A stretch of 64,000 nt of DNA, taken from positions 186,001 to 250,000 of the forward strand of contig JAOVFP010000004.1 of the NCBI GenBank assembly GCA_025738555.1, read 5' to 3'. Of this stretch, positions 48,583-60,417 are shown piece by piece. The stretch's first letter is position 1; every line of letters begins with the position of its first letter. Source of the DNA: Cyathus striatus (Eukaryota > Basidiomycota > Agaricomycetes > Agaricales > Nidulariaceae). Both the position numbers and the translations under genes were made by a program. The notes beneath the pieces are model-generated. The model did no database searches. It saw only the letters and a list, made by a program, of their open reading frames with translations, and was not told where the DNA came from.

Positions 48583-48975
48583 GAGGCATGTAGCGGCATA
48601 TGTGTGGTTCCACAATGGTACATAAATTGAGCCAAATGAGAGGTACATGGGTATGTACCTGAACCTATCATAACCTAGTAATTAGTCAGTGCAATGTTTA
48701 ATATTGAAATCTATGTAGTGATATAAGACTACATTTGTATTAGAAAAGTGGTCATACTATGCCACATTGTCAAAATTATAAATATGTGGTTCAGCTAGAC
48801 TACAATTTTAACCTGCATAAACCACATTCTGTGCTCACCTTGACACCTAAAATTTGTATATTAAGCTAATATAAATACTAGAATATTATTTTGTGGTACA
48901 CTAAGTTGACAATGTGTCTGTAGAATGTATAAATTGTAACATGAAATGTAGTCTATAAGAACTGGACTGGAATAA
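48583..48975 (+). repeat. Terminal repeat of the second giant element copy
   Basis: Matches the complement of 30208-30567 and also 7651-8078, including the hairpin word AGGTACATGGGTATGTACCT at about 48640. It is uninterrupted across the point where the palindromic element sits in copy 1. Confidence 0.85.
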
Positions 48976-51190
48976 TTGATGGGATCATCCATATACAGAC
49001 AGATGGGATAAGTGTGGGATATATGTTTTTCACATTCTGAAAATGACAGATGTGTCAGCACAAGAACACAGCATGACGAGACTAGATTTCTGTCATCTGC
49101 TGAATGTGGCAGAAGGAGGCAAGATCTTCATCTGTAATTTTCGTATTTATTAGTGCATTATGAGGATGTATAATATGGAAAAATTATATTATGTTATATC
49201 TACATTTAACTGAACGGATCATGTGTGTTCTATATTTCTAATAGCAATGTAGAGGATGTAAATTAATGAGGTAGAAGTGGTGCATGTAGACTGGATATTT
49301 TATGATTGATGGGATGTGCTATACCTGGACAGAAGTGATAAGCGTCGGATATTTGTGTTGTGCATTCCAAAAATGACACATGAGTCAGCACATGAACACA
49401 GTGTGACAAGACTAGATTCCTATCATTTGGTGAATGTAGCAGAAGAAGACAAGTCCTTCATTTGTAATTTTTCGCATTTATTGTTGCATTATGAGGATGT
49501 ATAATATGAAATAATTATATTATGTTATATCTACATCTAACTTAATGGATCATGGTTATTCTACATTTTTAATAGCGATGTAGAGGATGTAAATTAATGA
49601 GGTAGAAGTGGTGCATGTTGACTGGATATCTCATGATTGATGGGATGTGCCATACACAGACAGAAGTAATAAGCATGAGATATTTGTTTTGCACATTCTG
49701 AAAATAAAAGATGAGTCAGCACATGAATGCAGCATGATGAGACCAGTTTCCTGTCAACAACTGAATGTAGTGGAAGGAGGCAGAATTCTGAATGGATCAT
49801 GCATGTTCTACATTTCTAATAGCAATTTAGAAGATGTAAATTAATGAGGTAGAAGTAGTGCATGTAGACTGGATTTACCTTAATTAATGGGATGTGCCAT
49901 AGGCGGACAGAAGTGATAGGTGTGGGATATTTGTTTTCCACATTCTTAAAATGACACACAAGTCAGGATATGAACACAGTGCAACAAGACTAGATTTCTG
50001 TCATCTGATGAATGTGGCAGAAGGAAGTAAGATCTTCATTTGTAATTTATTGCATTTATTAGTGCATTATGGAGATCTATCATATGGAATAGATATATTG
50101 TGAAATATCTACATTTATCTTAAAGGATCATGTGTATCCTACATTTGTAATAGCAAAATAGATAATGTAAATTAATGAGGTAGAAATGGTGCATATAGAC
50201 TGGATATTCTATGATTGATGGGATGTGCCTTATGCAGACAGAAGTGATATGCGTGAGATATTTGTTTTCCACATTCTGATAATGACAGATGCATCGGAAA
50301 TTAAAACCAGTGCAATGAAACTAGATTCCTGTCATCTGATGAATGTAGCAGAAGGAGGCAAGATCTTTATTTTAAATTTTCACATTTATTAGTGCATTAT
50401 GGGGATCTTTTCTGCGTTTTCAAATGACACAGGAGTCAGCACATAAACGCAGCACGATGAGACTAGATTCCTGTCATCTGGTGAATGTGGCTGAAGGAGA
50501 CAATATCTTCATTTTTTATTTCTCACATTTATCGGTGCATTATAGGGACCTAGCTTATCTTATGTAGCAAGATATTGTGAAATATCTACGTATATTTGAA
50601 TGGCACCAGTGTATCCTATTTTTATTATAAAGAAGTAGAGGATCTACATTAATGAGGTAGAAGTAGCACATGCAGACTGGATGCACTATAATTGATGTTA
50701 TATGACATATGTGGACAAATGAATTAATGGTATGATTATTGCCGTGTGATATTTGTATGGAGCATTCAGATAAGGAACAGATGAGTCTGCATTTAAAACC
50801 AGTGTGATGAGACTAGCTTTCTGTCATTTGGTGAATGTGGTGGAAGGAGGCAAGTTATTGATTTTTAAATGTTTCATACACATCAGCACATTATCTAACT
50901 TTATCTTATGGAAAATATATATTAAGCAATATCTACATCTCTCTGAACAGCTCCAGTCTATCCTATGTTTCTAACAGTGAAATAGATGATCTATGTTAAT
51001 GAGATAGAAGTGATGCATGTAGACTAGATTTCCCATGATTGATGGGATATGACATATGTTGACAAATGTGATAACTGTGTTATTTTATGCTTTGAAATTT
51101 CACACACCAACTGATGAGTCAGCATTTGGAACCAGCGCAATGAGACTAACTTCCTGTGATCTCAACAAGGTGGCAGTAGGAGGCAAGATA
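48976..51190 (+). repeat. Subterminal array of the second copy, about seven ~330-bp units
   Basis: Units near 48976, 49307, 49638, 49885, 50214, 50690 and 51035, some shortened. CpG sites of the unit core are mostly lost (CAGCATGACGAG rather than CAGCGCGACGAG). Confidence 0.88.
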
Positions 51191-51204
51191 TTCTACATTT
51201 ATTA

Positions 51205-51470
51205 TATAACCAGAACTGTACAGTAGACACAGTAGACGCAATATGACACAACGACACTGATGACCAATCTCCTTTAGAAGTTGTAATCACTCCTCAACCA
51301 TACCACTTTCCATTCTAGAAGTGGTTTCCTCTGGTCATCATGCATCTCCATCTGGTCATATCTGATTTGGAATAGTTCTAATCCCATTTTGTTAAAATTA
51401 CCCCATGCTGAAGACGTCATTTGAGTCAATGGAGGCTGTGGCGACAATGTCATATTGTTCTTTGAAAGCA
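51205..51470 (-). pseudogene. 3' end of the right cysteine-cluster gene, inverted copy
   Basis: The complement of this segment matches 24252-24470, including the last exon that encodes the W-K-V-V-W tail. A ~24-bp stretch (CATTTGAGTCAATGGAGGCT and following) is present here but not in copy 1. It ends at TCTTTGAAAG, where the next element starts. Confidence 0.75.
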
Positions 51471-51479
51471 GTACTTTAC

Positions 51480-51660
51480 ACTCCCCCCCCCCAGTCTGGA
51501 TGGACTCAATATAGTCCGGATAGTCTGGGTGGAGTCCGGCAGAGTCCTGATAGAATCTGGTGGAGTCCAGGTGGAGTCCAGTGAAGTCCGGCGGAGTCTG
51601 GGTGGAGTCTGGATGGAGTCCTGATGTAATAGATATTGTCCTGATGACATCCTGCTGGAA
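51480..51660. repeat. GGAGTCCGG-type subterminal repeats
   Basis: Dense copies of GGTGGAGTCC, GGAGTCCGGC and TAGTCCGGATAG-like words. They resemble the set at 6165-6480. Confidence 0.8.
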
Positions 51661-51719
51661 TATAAGAAGTCCTGATGGACTTTGTATTTTTTAAAGTAAG
51701 TTCTATTTAAGACTCCAGG

Positions 51720-52045
51720 TGTATTTTCCCACACCTATTGACAACATACTATCTCACTACTACATCTTTGCTACTACTACTATTTTTTACTACATTTTCC
51801 CACACCCTTCAGTACATGCTACCACTACTACTCTTTACTACATTTTCCCACACTCTTCAGTACTGATAGCATACTATCTCCCTATCACATCTTCCTATGC
51901 CTCTTCTACAATATTTTCCCACACCTATTATTCTCCTACCAGATATCTCTGTACTACATTTGTACCACATTTTCTAACACATCTTCTACCATATTCCCCA
52001 CACATATTATTTCTGATGCCTCTTCTACCACATCTTCCAATGCTT
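51720..52045 (+). repeat. Low-complexity CTACTACATTTTCCCACAC repeats
   Basis: Irregular units combine ACTACATTTTCCCACAC with TCTTCTACCAC words. The open frame at 51719-52216 is a product of this and of the antisense of the neighbouring gene. Confidence 0.7.
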
Positions 52046-54050
52046 CTACAACAGACCATCATCATGTTCAAAATCTTCACTAATAATACTAAAGTTTTGG
52101 CTGTTCTGCTGTTTTATTACATGTTGAGTATGATTAAAGATCATAGAATGTATGAACCAATTAAAGTTGCTTGGAGTCATATATTTCATAATAGATTCAA
52201 ACCCACCAAGCCATGAATTTAGTTGTTCACAGGCTTGTGTATTGAATGCTTGTTTGTGATATCTTTCACCATTTCTATCTTGTGCAATATAAACATGATT
52301 TGGTGAAGAACCATCTTGTGGTGCTGGATTACACCACTTTCTACAAAGGTAATCATCTGAGCAGTGATTTGTATAGTGATAGCCATCTACTACAAAGCAG
52401 CTACTTTTAAACCAATCTACCCAAATTCCATTTGCAACTGCTGTTTGAAGAAGTTTACATGCCTTATCAACACATATGTAATCTGGTCTTAATTCTTCAT
52501 CAGGAAAAACATCTTCTAAGAACTTAAGTATATTGGTTGTTGACTCAGACTTCACAAACTTTGTCCATGCAATTACAGCACCACATGGAGCACATATTGT
52601 TTCTACACAATAATAGCGAGAGGCACTAAAATAATGAGATCTCTTCGAAATATTGTTATCTGACTCATCATGAGGCTGCTGAATACGTCTTCCTCGGTTT
52701 TTATTCCAAGGTGGATTTTCAGCTGGTTTGCGAAGCATCCTTCATGCACCATTTATATAATCTGAACTATGTTCTAAATTATATTTATGCCACATTTCCT
52801 GGTGCTCATTGCAAGCTTGTATATTATCTATTTTTTGATTTTGACAGTCATGAACATGGCATCTTGCTCCAAATTCTTGGTTGTGAACATTACAAAATAC
52901 ACCTCCTCTATGGTTTACAAGTGTATTGGAACAATTGTCATATGCACAGTGCTTAAAATATGTATTAGTATAATATTGTTTAGTTTTAGTTGTGCATTAC
53001 CTGTGGTCCCATAACAATCCCATCAATTACTACCATTTTAACTGTTGCACTCTCATCTGGTAGTGAGTCTTGAGTTTCTCTATAAGGCTGTGTACACTCT
53101 AAGCAGCTGTGATCATGTGATGCATGTATTTTTCCATTTTCACCCAACCTTGCAAATGCTTCTTCTGTTAATGCAGTAATTGAAAAGTCCATCAAGACTA
53201 ATAAAATTAACACCAGATCCTGCAGAAACCATGCATATTGATTCATGTATAAAAGCCTCCCAGACTTGTCTTCAGCTTATTTCCTTTCCATTTCCAAAAC
53301 TATTGTTCCAATATTCCATATATGCTGCAGCAGATGCATGAAAGCTATATATACCATTCAGAACACCTTGAGAAAATGCCCTATCTACCCATAGTTTTTT
53401 TCCTACTTTCAGATATTTAGCAGAGTTTAAATGAACCATATAATATCCCTGTTTTTCATCATAGGCACATTCATGTTCTGCAGAATATAATGTTTTACAT
53501 TTTTCACAAGTACCTGATACCACATATGCATGTTCAAAATTTTTGAGCCTTTAATTAATGTTGCTTTAGGTACATCTCTAACTTTAGTATGCACATGTAG
53601 TGCCCATCATTTACAGCTCAGTGTCTCACACTCTGCAGCTATAGGACATATTATATGAACAGGATCAATACTAGCATGAGATACAGGTTTCAGTTGACCT
53701 TCAAAAACTTTCCTCTCCTGATTGAAAGGATACAAGTTCAGAAGTCTTGCCATTTCATCTAATTTAGTGCCTAACAAAATAGATTTGCCTGTTCGAGTTG
53801 TGTGTTCATCAATTTCATTATCTTCAAAGAGATCATCTGAGTCCATGCCAATTTTTTCCTAAATAGCTCTAGCCAGTAATCTAATCCATGCAGTTGCATC
53901 AACATTTTTTTCTCCTTTTAACTTTGCATTCTGCTGTCTTGCATGAAGACTTAACAAATCAACATTATCAATCTTAGAGAACAATATAACCAATGTGGCA
54001 GAGAGTGTGATGTTTTCACCAAAATTTGACAGAATAAATTTACTGAACAC
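52046..54050 (-). pseudogene. CxC5/CxC6 protein of the KDZ transposase group
   Basis: Minus-strand blocks, in order: VDATAWIRLLARAI (about 53870), DEMARLLNLYPFNQERKVFE (53700), GTCEKCKTLYSAEHEC (53500, CxC5-like), KKLWVDRAFSQGVLNGIYSF, ALTEEAFARLGENGKIHASH with CLECTQPY and VKMVVIDGIVMGPQ. After an intron (about 52966-53003) come HCAYDNCSNTLVNHRGGVFC (CxC6-like) and CHVHDC. The nuclease-like part follows: DYICVDKACKLLQT, SSCFVVDGYHYTNH, CRKWCNPAPQDGS and AFNTQACEQLNSWLGGFE. These are hallmark blocks of proteins found with KDZ transposons in mushrooms. A TGA between DYINGA and RMLRKPAENPPW (about 52734) fits CGA decay, and frame changes around 53270 and 53560 add to the damage. It is probably a dead transposase. 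Confidence 0.8.
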
Positions 54051-54329
54051 ATCAAATGTGATGTTAGGAAATGATTGTTCTCCTGCTGCAAGTACTGGTT
54101 GAATAAAAATAAATGGAACTAATATTGCACTTGGGAGCCATTGAAATAGCCAAATTATTAATAACCAGAATAAAATATGCTAAGTGATTTCTGGCATGAA
54201 TATAGCCCATATACAGGCTAAGTACCACAGATATATCTCAAAGGTTGCAATCCAACTGAAAAATCATATTGTAAACTATTACAATTCAAGTTCAATATAC
54301 TTACTTGCACTTCTTTGAACTTGATGTGA

Positions 54330-55945
54330 TACTGTTTTATCACAAAATATTTCCAGAGTCCAATTTATCATATCATTTGTTTTCAGTGAATACAGGAGCA
54401 GGTCTCCTTGATCGAATTATTGTATCACATGAAGGCTTGGACGATGGTAGTGGCAGCTGGGAATGCTAAAAATGTAACCTGTTAATGTGCCTGCATATTG
54501 TTAAAATGCAGCACAAGCTCTAGCAAATCCTGCACTGTGATCCTGAAGCACAAGATGACATTGCACTCAATTATGACCTCTTGAAGAACTCAAGTGAGCT
54601 AATATTTCATACATGTTTCCCTTCTGACATGTTCCATACAAGGTCAACAATTCCACTCTGATTCTGATTCAGACAAAGGGATATTGTATCTACTGATAAT
54701 GCCTCCTAGCTGGGTGCATTTGGAAACAGACACTAAGCTCTACCATAAAAGCTAAGGCCACTACCTCCACCACCTCTTATTGAATTAGGTAAACATATGC
54801 AGTGTATATGCAGTTCTGGACTTGAAAATTCAGGACCAATGGTGATCAAACCATGTACTGTGTACAGGCTTAGTGGTGCACATGTGACTGAAATTCAACT
54901 TCAGAAGTCTAACAACTGTCTTTGCTCAGACTGATTCATCAGTCCCAACTGCAGAGATATCAAAATCCTGAATCTCAATAACTGTTACTTATTTACACAT
55001 AAGCTTCTGGAGCACTATACATCGGCTTACACCATTTCTCCTACTTCTTTCATGGCTTTCATTTTGGAAGTCAGTCATGGTTATGCAGATAATGGAACTG
55101 GGATCTCTTTCGTCAATGATTTCATCTTCCATGCTGCTTAGTTCACATATGCCAATCTCTTATGTTTAGAGAATGATATGTGGTGTCACATCTGCAGTCC
55201 AGCTCCAAATAATGTAATTTTTGATGGTGTCTCCATCTCATTCAGCTGCAAGCAGCTCTGTTCCTCTATTAAGCCACCAACAGCTATATCACCACATTCG
55301 GAATGAAAAGACAAAGTGTCTTATATCAGCAAGCAGCAGCTCATACTGGACCATAAGCTATGAAAACTAATATGTATTGTCGTGGCCAAAAAAATGCATC
55401 TTAATAATTCTTTCATTCATGGTGATGACAAAGAAAGTATGCTTTTGCAACTACCTGACATCAATCCAGCATTGGGACATCTAGTGGCACATTTATTCAT
55501 GGGAGACACTTGGCCAGATGATAGTTATATCTATTTGTTTTTGGAGGTTCAGATATCATTATCCTGGTAAATATTTAGACTAATGTTTCAACAGATAGCA
55601 GCAGAAGAATCAATTGTACAGATGGTGAACAGGCTTGGCTATGACACCCTTAGAAATTTCAATCACACAAAAAGTGACAACACCCTCTCTCAATTGGTAA
55701 ACATTCCATCAATTTATCTGGTTTTACAACATGAATATACCAAAGAAAACACATATTCAGAAGACCTAATTGATGTTTGCATCTGGATAGAAAGCCATGC
55801 ACATGAGACATTGGATAAGCTTATAGTGCAAAGTCCGTCTACTCAATCTAGTACTGTTTTGGAAACTCCAAAAGATGACTGGAAATTGGTAAGTGTTTGT
55901 TTTTGCTTAATCATTTTTTTTCTTTGCGACCCATAATATTAGACA
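54330..55945 (+). pseudogene. KDZ transposase, second copy, truncated
   Basis: Aligned to 20350-21965 of the first copy with dense C-to-T and G-to-A differences. It shares the TAA inside the second SWIM motif and the slip before the Pro-rich stretch, so both are older than the duplication. Private damage includes TAG for Trp near 55140 and loss of many Cys/Arg codons. Conversely, it keeps LVLQHEYTKENTYSEDLIDV intact where copy 1 has a TGA and a lost base. The catalytic half (LTGGIM... onward) is deleted: the sequence jumps to the equivalent of 23018. Confidence 0.85.
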
Positions 55946-56080
55946 GTTCGATGACTCCAATGATTCTCAAGAGAAATAATTTGGAATAATCCAAAATGCA
56001 GATTTGTTGTTCTAGTAACATGCATGTATGTCACTATGAGGCTAATAAGGTAAAGTGGCTTCGATCACACCTGTTGGTTC

Positions 56081-56385
56081 TGTCAGAAGTAACAAAGAAT
56101 AAAGAGGGTGGTTGAGAGTAAAGAGGATGATAAGAGAGCAAAGAGAGTGGTAAAGGAGCAAGAACTCAAACACAAACACTGACACTGACACAGATGGGGA
56201 GGAAACTTGTTAACAACTACCAAGTTACAGAGTGTTTATATACTGAGTGTGTCTACCAAAGTCCAACCAAGGTCCTGTAACTAGGATAACTGACAGCTGT
56301 CAATCTGTCAATCACAGAACTGTCAAGTATGACAGGTGACAAGTGACAGCTGTCAAAGAAGCTGTGCAACCCAGAATATCTAACA
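56081..56385. mobile_element. Solo LTR, 305 bp
   Basis: It starts TGTCAGAAGTAACAAAG and ends CAGAATATCTAACA. The 5-bp word GGTTC is exactly duplicated at 56076-56080 and 56386-56390. The empty site is present in the first copy (CCTGTTGGTTCTCAAACATA near 23150). TG...CA ends, a 5-bp duplication and no internal region identify a solo LTR left by recombination. It contains repeated GACAGCTGTCAA words and a TTTATATACTG stretch that may be the promoter TATA. Confidence 0.92.
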
Positions 56386-56546
56386 GGTTCTCAAACATAC
56401 ATACTTCTAATGAGAAAAAGCTACAGAGAAACCTTATCGTGACATATCCAACTGAGTCTGTCATGTACTAAAACACTTGTCAGTGTCCCTTATAGATGTC
56501 TTTCAACATACTCCCCAACCTTCAAATCTTTTTTCCCATACCCAAC

Positions 56547-57290
56547 ATGTCCAGCAATCAATTCCAAAATACAAGGGCATACTTTTATGCAGTTGAAATG
56601 TCAGACAGTCCCTTGAAATTGTATATCATCAACTCTATGAAAGTAAGTTAATTTTCATGAGCATGTTTAATCATATGCTCACAATTTTCAGTTCCCAACA
56701 TGCCTTTTTGCTGTCAACTACCCCAATGAGGATTCACTCATTACCTTGTGGTTGCGTCACAAGGTGAACGAAATATAAGATTATATCAACAAAGTAATGT
56801 GCGATGATTGTCATACTGATAGTATGTAAATGCTATATTCTAAATGTGACAATATTTACTTAACATATGCTCATAGATACTGATTGTGTCATGGCTTTTG
56901 GAAATCATGGCCCAACTTGTGAAAGGTGCAAATTGCAGAGTAATGGCAAGAGCTGCTTGGCGGACAATTGCTGGATTCCAGAAATGGACTTTCTACCAGC
57001 AAAGAGTCTAAGAGAATACATTAAAAGTATGTTTGGTTTCTTTCATGTTATTACCACAAATATTAATGTGAAATTACTTAGATATCCTTGTTTTAAACAA
57101 GTACAGAATAACACCACAGATCACACAATTCCAATACACCCATTACGAAACCATGTGATATGCACATTATCTTATCAAAATTGTTTTACCATCATTAGTC
57201 AACCACATATGCAAGGTTGGAAGCTTGGAGTCATTACAAATGAACAATATCATCGACTCAGATTTCAACTATGATGATTTTAAGAAATGG
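56547..57290 (+). pseudogene. Right cysteine-cluster gene, second copy, 5' part
   Basis: Homologous to 23438-24190. The start MSSNQFQNTRAYFYAVEMSD is kept, and the cluster reads CVMAFGNHGPTCERCKL. A TAA now follows VNEI in exon 2 (near 56778). Homology stops exactly at AAGAAATGG, where an outer-type element end begins. The rest of the gene is found inverted at 51205-51470. Confidence 0.8.
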
Positions 57291-57552
57291 GAGGTCATTA
57301 CACTGACTCACAGTGTCACTGGAGTCCAGTGAGAGTCCAGTGAGAGTCTCAGAGACTCTGGTGAGAATTAGCATTAATTTTAGTGAGAGTATTGAGAGTC
57401 TGGAGAGAGTCCAGTGAGATTACATACAATTTTGTATCTCAGTAAACTCTCACTAAATTCCCATTGGTGAGACTCTCAGAGAGTCCGATGAGGTTATATT
57501 GAGAGGTATCTCAGAGAGTCCACTGGGAATATACTGAGAAATCACTCTGAGC
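57291..57552. mobile_element. Left end of another outer-type element
   Basis: It begins GAGGTCATTACACTGACTCA and carries the same CAGTGAGAGTC subterminal words as 6710-6930. The sequence changes after AATCACTCTGAGCC. The other end and a second copy of AGAAATGG are not seen, so it is truncated or continues beyond later insertions. Confidence 0.7.
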
Positions 57553-57598
57553 CTGAGACGTCACGTGATCAAAGTCACGTGATATGGTCCGTGCATAT

Positions 57599-59672
57599 GT
57601 GTTACGTACCGATTCTCTTCCTGCTTAGAAGTAGTTGCGAAGACACCCGGAGGGTGTGGGAGAACTATAACGGAAACCTGAAGTGAGTACGGGTGCAGAA
57701 ACATAGAGCAGGAGTGCGGAAAGAACCGTGGCTTCAGCTTGTGTGCTGCGCCGCCTGGATATCCCCAGGGAATGGTTTGTATTTCGAGGAAGATGATATG
57801 TAACCAAGGAAGACGTTCCAGAGTATAAGAGAAGGCTTCGCCACTACACTAGGTAGTGGGAGAGAAACCCGAAGGAAAACCCAGAGCGGGTTTCAGAACT
57901 TAGAGTAGGAAGAAAGTGTACAGAGTTGATACGAATACTGAAGACTACCTATTACATCTGGAAGACTACTTATACTAAGTAGGAACCTGTAGATACGAAT
58001 GTAGAAGTATTATACAAAGGACAAGTCAAAGGAGTAAGTAGGAAATGAAGTCTTGGCAAAGCGGAGTAGGGGCGCAAATGACGCGCTCAGAATGAAGAAT
58101 AAGGAACTAATCTACAAAGGCCATAATGAAATGTATAAGTAGGAATGGAAGAGAGGAGTAATAGAATGATGACGCGGTGAGGCCGTCATAAGAGAAAGTA
58201 CGTATCCGGGATACCCGATAGAAAACCCGACGGGTTCCGGGTATGTTCCCGGGCGGGAACGTCGGGAAGTGTAAACCCGAAGCGGGTACGTTCCGGGAAT
58301 GGACCGGGTATGTTGGAAGGTCACGTGGGAATGTCGGCACAATGTATCTGGACACGGATATAACAATATGTGTAGGTCTTATTGTCATAGTTTGTGTACT
58401 AATGGTCTGTGCGTTGTCGTTCAAGGTAATAGATACCTTAGGTGTTCGGCAGGAAGTGACTTTATTTGTACCTAGCACCTGGGGGTCAAGGGATACTGAT
58501 CGTATGTATTCCTGCAATCTCCTATGATATGGGATGTACAGTAAAGACTGTAAATGGGCAATGAACTGTGGGGCTTTGCTAGGTTTGCTTAGAACTTGGC
58601 CCGTGACTGGTGTGGTACAGTGAAGGCTGTAAATAAGAGATGAACTGTGGGAGTTTCTAGAGTATACGGCTAAAGCTGTATATGGTAACAACAACTGCTA
58701 GAAACACTAGGAAAGCTTGTATGTACAGCGAAGGCTGTATATAAAGATTGGTGCTGTGGTGAAGGTCGAAACGAAGTTGAGGGCCTTGGTTGTTTCTGAC
58801 TGTAGCTTGGTGGCTGCAGCGCATAAACTAATATGTGCTGTTACTGAATAGATATGATAAAAAGTGACGTTGAGATTCGATACGTTGAGTTGAGCTGCGT
58901 TATGTTGAGTTGAGTTGAGTTACTTTGATATTACTGTGAATTTATTTATACGGTGAGTTGCGCTGTGTCGTTTACGTTAATAATAGAACTGAAGAAAAGC
59001 ACAATAGATTCTGTATCTAATGTGTAAGAATAACTACTGGGGATGGACTGGTGAGTAAGATCCTAGCTAGTGACAGGCTATTTGGTAATGGATAAAACTA
59101 CTGTCTAAGGCTCAATTCCTCTCTCCTTTTATGCTCTTTTCCTCCTACTGCTGACTAATCCTATCCAAAACCAATCCTGCATTGTCCTTCAAATTTGGTA
59201 ATGGTGGATCCATTGTCTTGAGGTGGAGGCTGCGCAGAACAATGGTGTTCAAGGAGATGAGTCAGGTCTTGAACAATGGAATTCTATTTATAGATCCCAG
59301 CAAACAATGGGCATGAAGACAATGGGTGAATAGGAGGACATTGTTCTGCACAATGGGTGCAAAAGAACAATGGAGTCCTATTATTAGAAACAATGGCATA
59401 ACCTTGGTAAGCGAATGCATAGGCATTGTTCTTGAACAATGGGTGTGAAGAACAATGGTGTCCTATTTTTAACTGTATTGATTATTGGTCACCAAGAAGT
59501 TGGGTATTGGCTTGTGTTTTCCATATGTTTGTTTCTTGAGAAGCAGTGCCTCATGAGAATTATTTGGTAGTGTATTCGGAAAGATCTGGATGATGTGGAT
59601 TCCGGACATTGGGCCATATAGCCATATGTGTGTGTTTATGACTAATCAAGTTTCACCCATGACAGCGTGGGA
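57599..59672. mobile_element. Unclassified 2.07-kb insertion flanked by 15-bp direct repeats
   Basis: ATGGTCCGTGCATAT is present exactly at 57584-57598 and 59673-59687. The segment between is CpG-rich compared with its surroundings, with CCGGGTATGTTCCCGGGCG words near 58240 and GTTGAGTTGAG words near 58900. TACAG(T/C)GAAGGCTGTA recurs at 58618, 58664 and 58725. No convincing protein is encoded; the longest minus-strand frame (58107-58694) matches nothing I know. A long target duplication fits a LINE-type or recombination event, but there is no poly(A). Confidence 0.45.
59150..59475. repeat. Cluster of GAACAATGG / CCATTGTTC words
   Basis: More than ten copies of ACAATGG or CATTGT in both orientations, often followed by TCCTATT. 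The pattern resembles the subterminal repeats of a small transposon, but no ends were found. Confidence 0.65.
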
Positions 59673-59839
59673 ATGGTCCGTGCATATAGATTTCATTTCT
59701 CACATGACCAAATCATCGGACACATCCGGACTCGCTACTTGCACTGCGCAACAATGACACACTTCTTCCTTCCCCTCCCCTCCCCTCTCCTTCTTTCTTG
59801 CTTGCTCACACAATATGTAACCTTCTATCTAGCACTTCA

Positions 59840-59900
59840 AGCACATTAGGCATTAGGCATTGGGCATTGGGTGTTGGACATTGGACATTGGACATTGGCA
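59840..59900 (+). repeat. 7-bp microsatellite CATTGGA/CATTAGG
   Basis: Consecutive GGCATTA, GGCATTG and GGACATT units, about eight copies. Confidence 0.85.
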
Positions 59901-60099
59901 GGACAGTATTGGGATCAATAGTAAGTCTCATCTTTTTTGGTCTCTATCTCTATTCGATCTCATGCGTTTTTTTTTAGCAGCACCTGTGATGTTTGACGGC
60001 ATGGGCAATATCTTTGGCTTGGGCTCACTTTGCGTGGGTGAATACGGTGCTCCGCATGGGCAATCACAGAACTTCCCTCCCCTCTCAGCATAGGCATTC

Positions 60100-60381
60100 A
60101 TGGAACTCCCCTCCTCTCAGTGACAGCGAATGCAACATTATCCCCTCCCTGCTGCATAGGATGACAACGCGCCACCTCTGGTCCCTTGGTTCACAGACGA
60201 CAATGTCTGGTCCCCCGTTTCGCAGTGTAGAATGACAACATAAGGCCTCTCTCAGTGTAGGTGAATGCAATGTTACCCCCTCCCTGCTGCATAGGATGAC
60301 AGCATGCCACCTCTGGTCCCTCAGTTCACAGACGACAACATCTGGTCCCCCATTTCACAGTGTAGGTTGACAATGTATAGC
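60100..60381 (+). repeat. ~130-bp satellite, left block
   Basis: Two units with GCGAATGCAACATTATCCCC, CTGCATAGGATGACAACG and CCACCTCTGGTCCC. The array continues at 62814, so the element at 60390-62805 split it. Confidence 0.85.
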
Positions 60382-60417
60382 CTTTCAGCGAGCTCTTTAC
60401 ACTTAGCCAGGTGTTCT

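Larger units (their letters stand above)
51471..54313. mobile_element. Element carrying a CxC5/CxC6 KDZ-type gene
   Basis: The left end reads CAGTACTTTACACTCCCC, the end type shared with the elements at 6484 and 60390, followed by GGAGTCC-type subterminal repeats. A right end is not clear. The host flanks read TTCTTTGAAAG on the left and TTCTTTGAACT at 54311, so a target duplication of about 8-9 bp is possible. The right boundary is tentative. Confidence 0.5.
48583..57290. mobile_element. Second copy of the giant KDZ element, rearranged and decayed
   Basis: 48583-51470 is the inverted equivalent of the giant element's right end, from its terminus back to about 24252. 54330-57290 is the direct-orientation equivalent of about 20350-24190. 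The two blocks therefore point opposite ways, with a CxC5/CxC6 element between them. Many CpG sites of the first copy are TpG or CpA here. The left end (48583) reads GAGGCATGTAGCGGCATATG; the other terminus is not present in the window. Confidence 0.8.

Noticed and set aside
58107..58694. 195-codon minus-strand frame as a gene
   Set aside because: Repetitive, basic and hydrophobic composition with no domain, and it overlaps CCGGGTA-type repeats.
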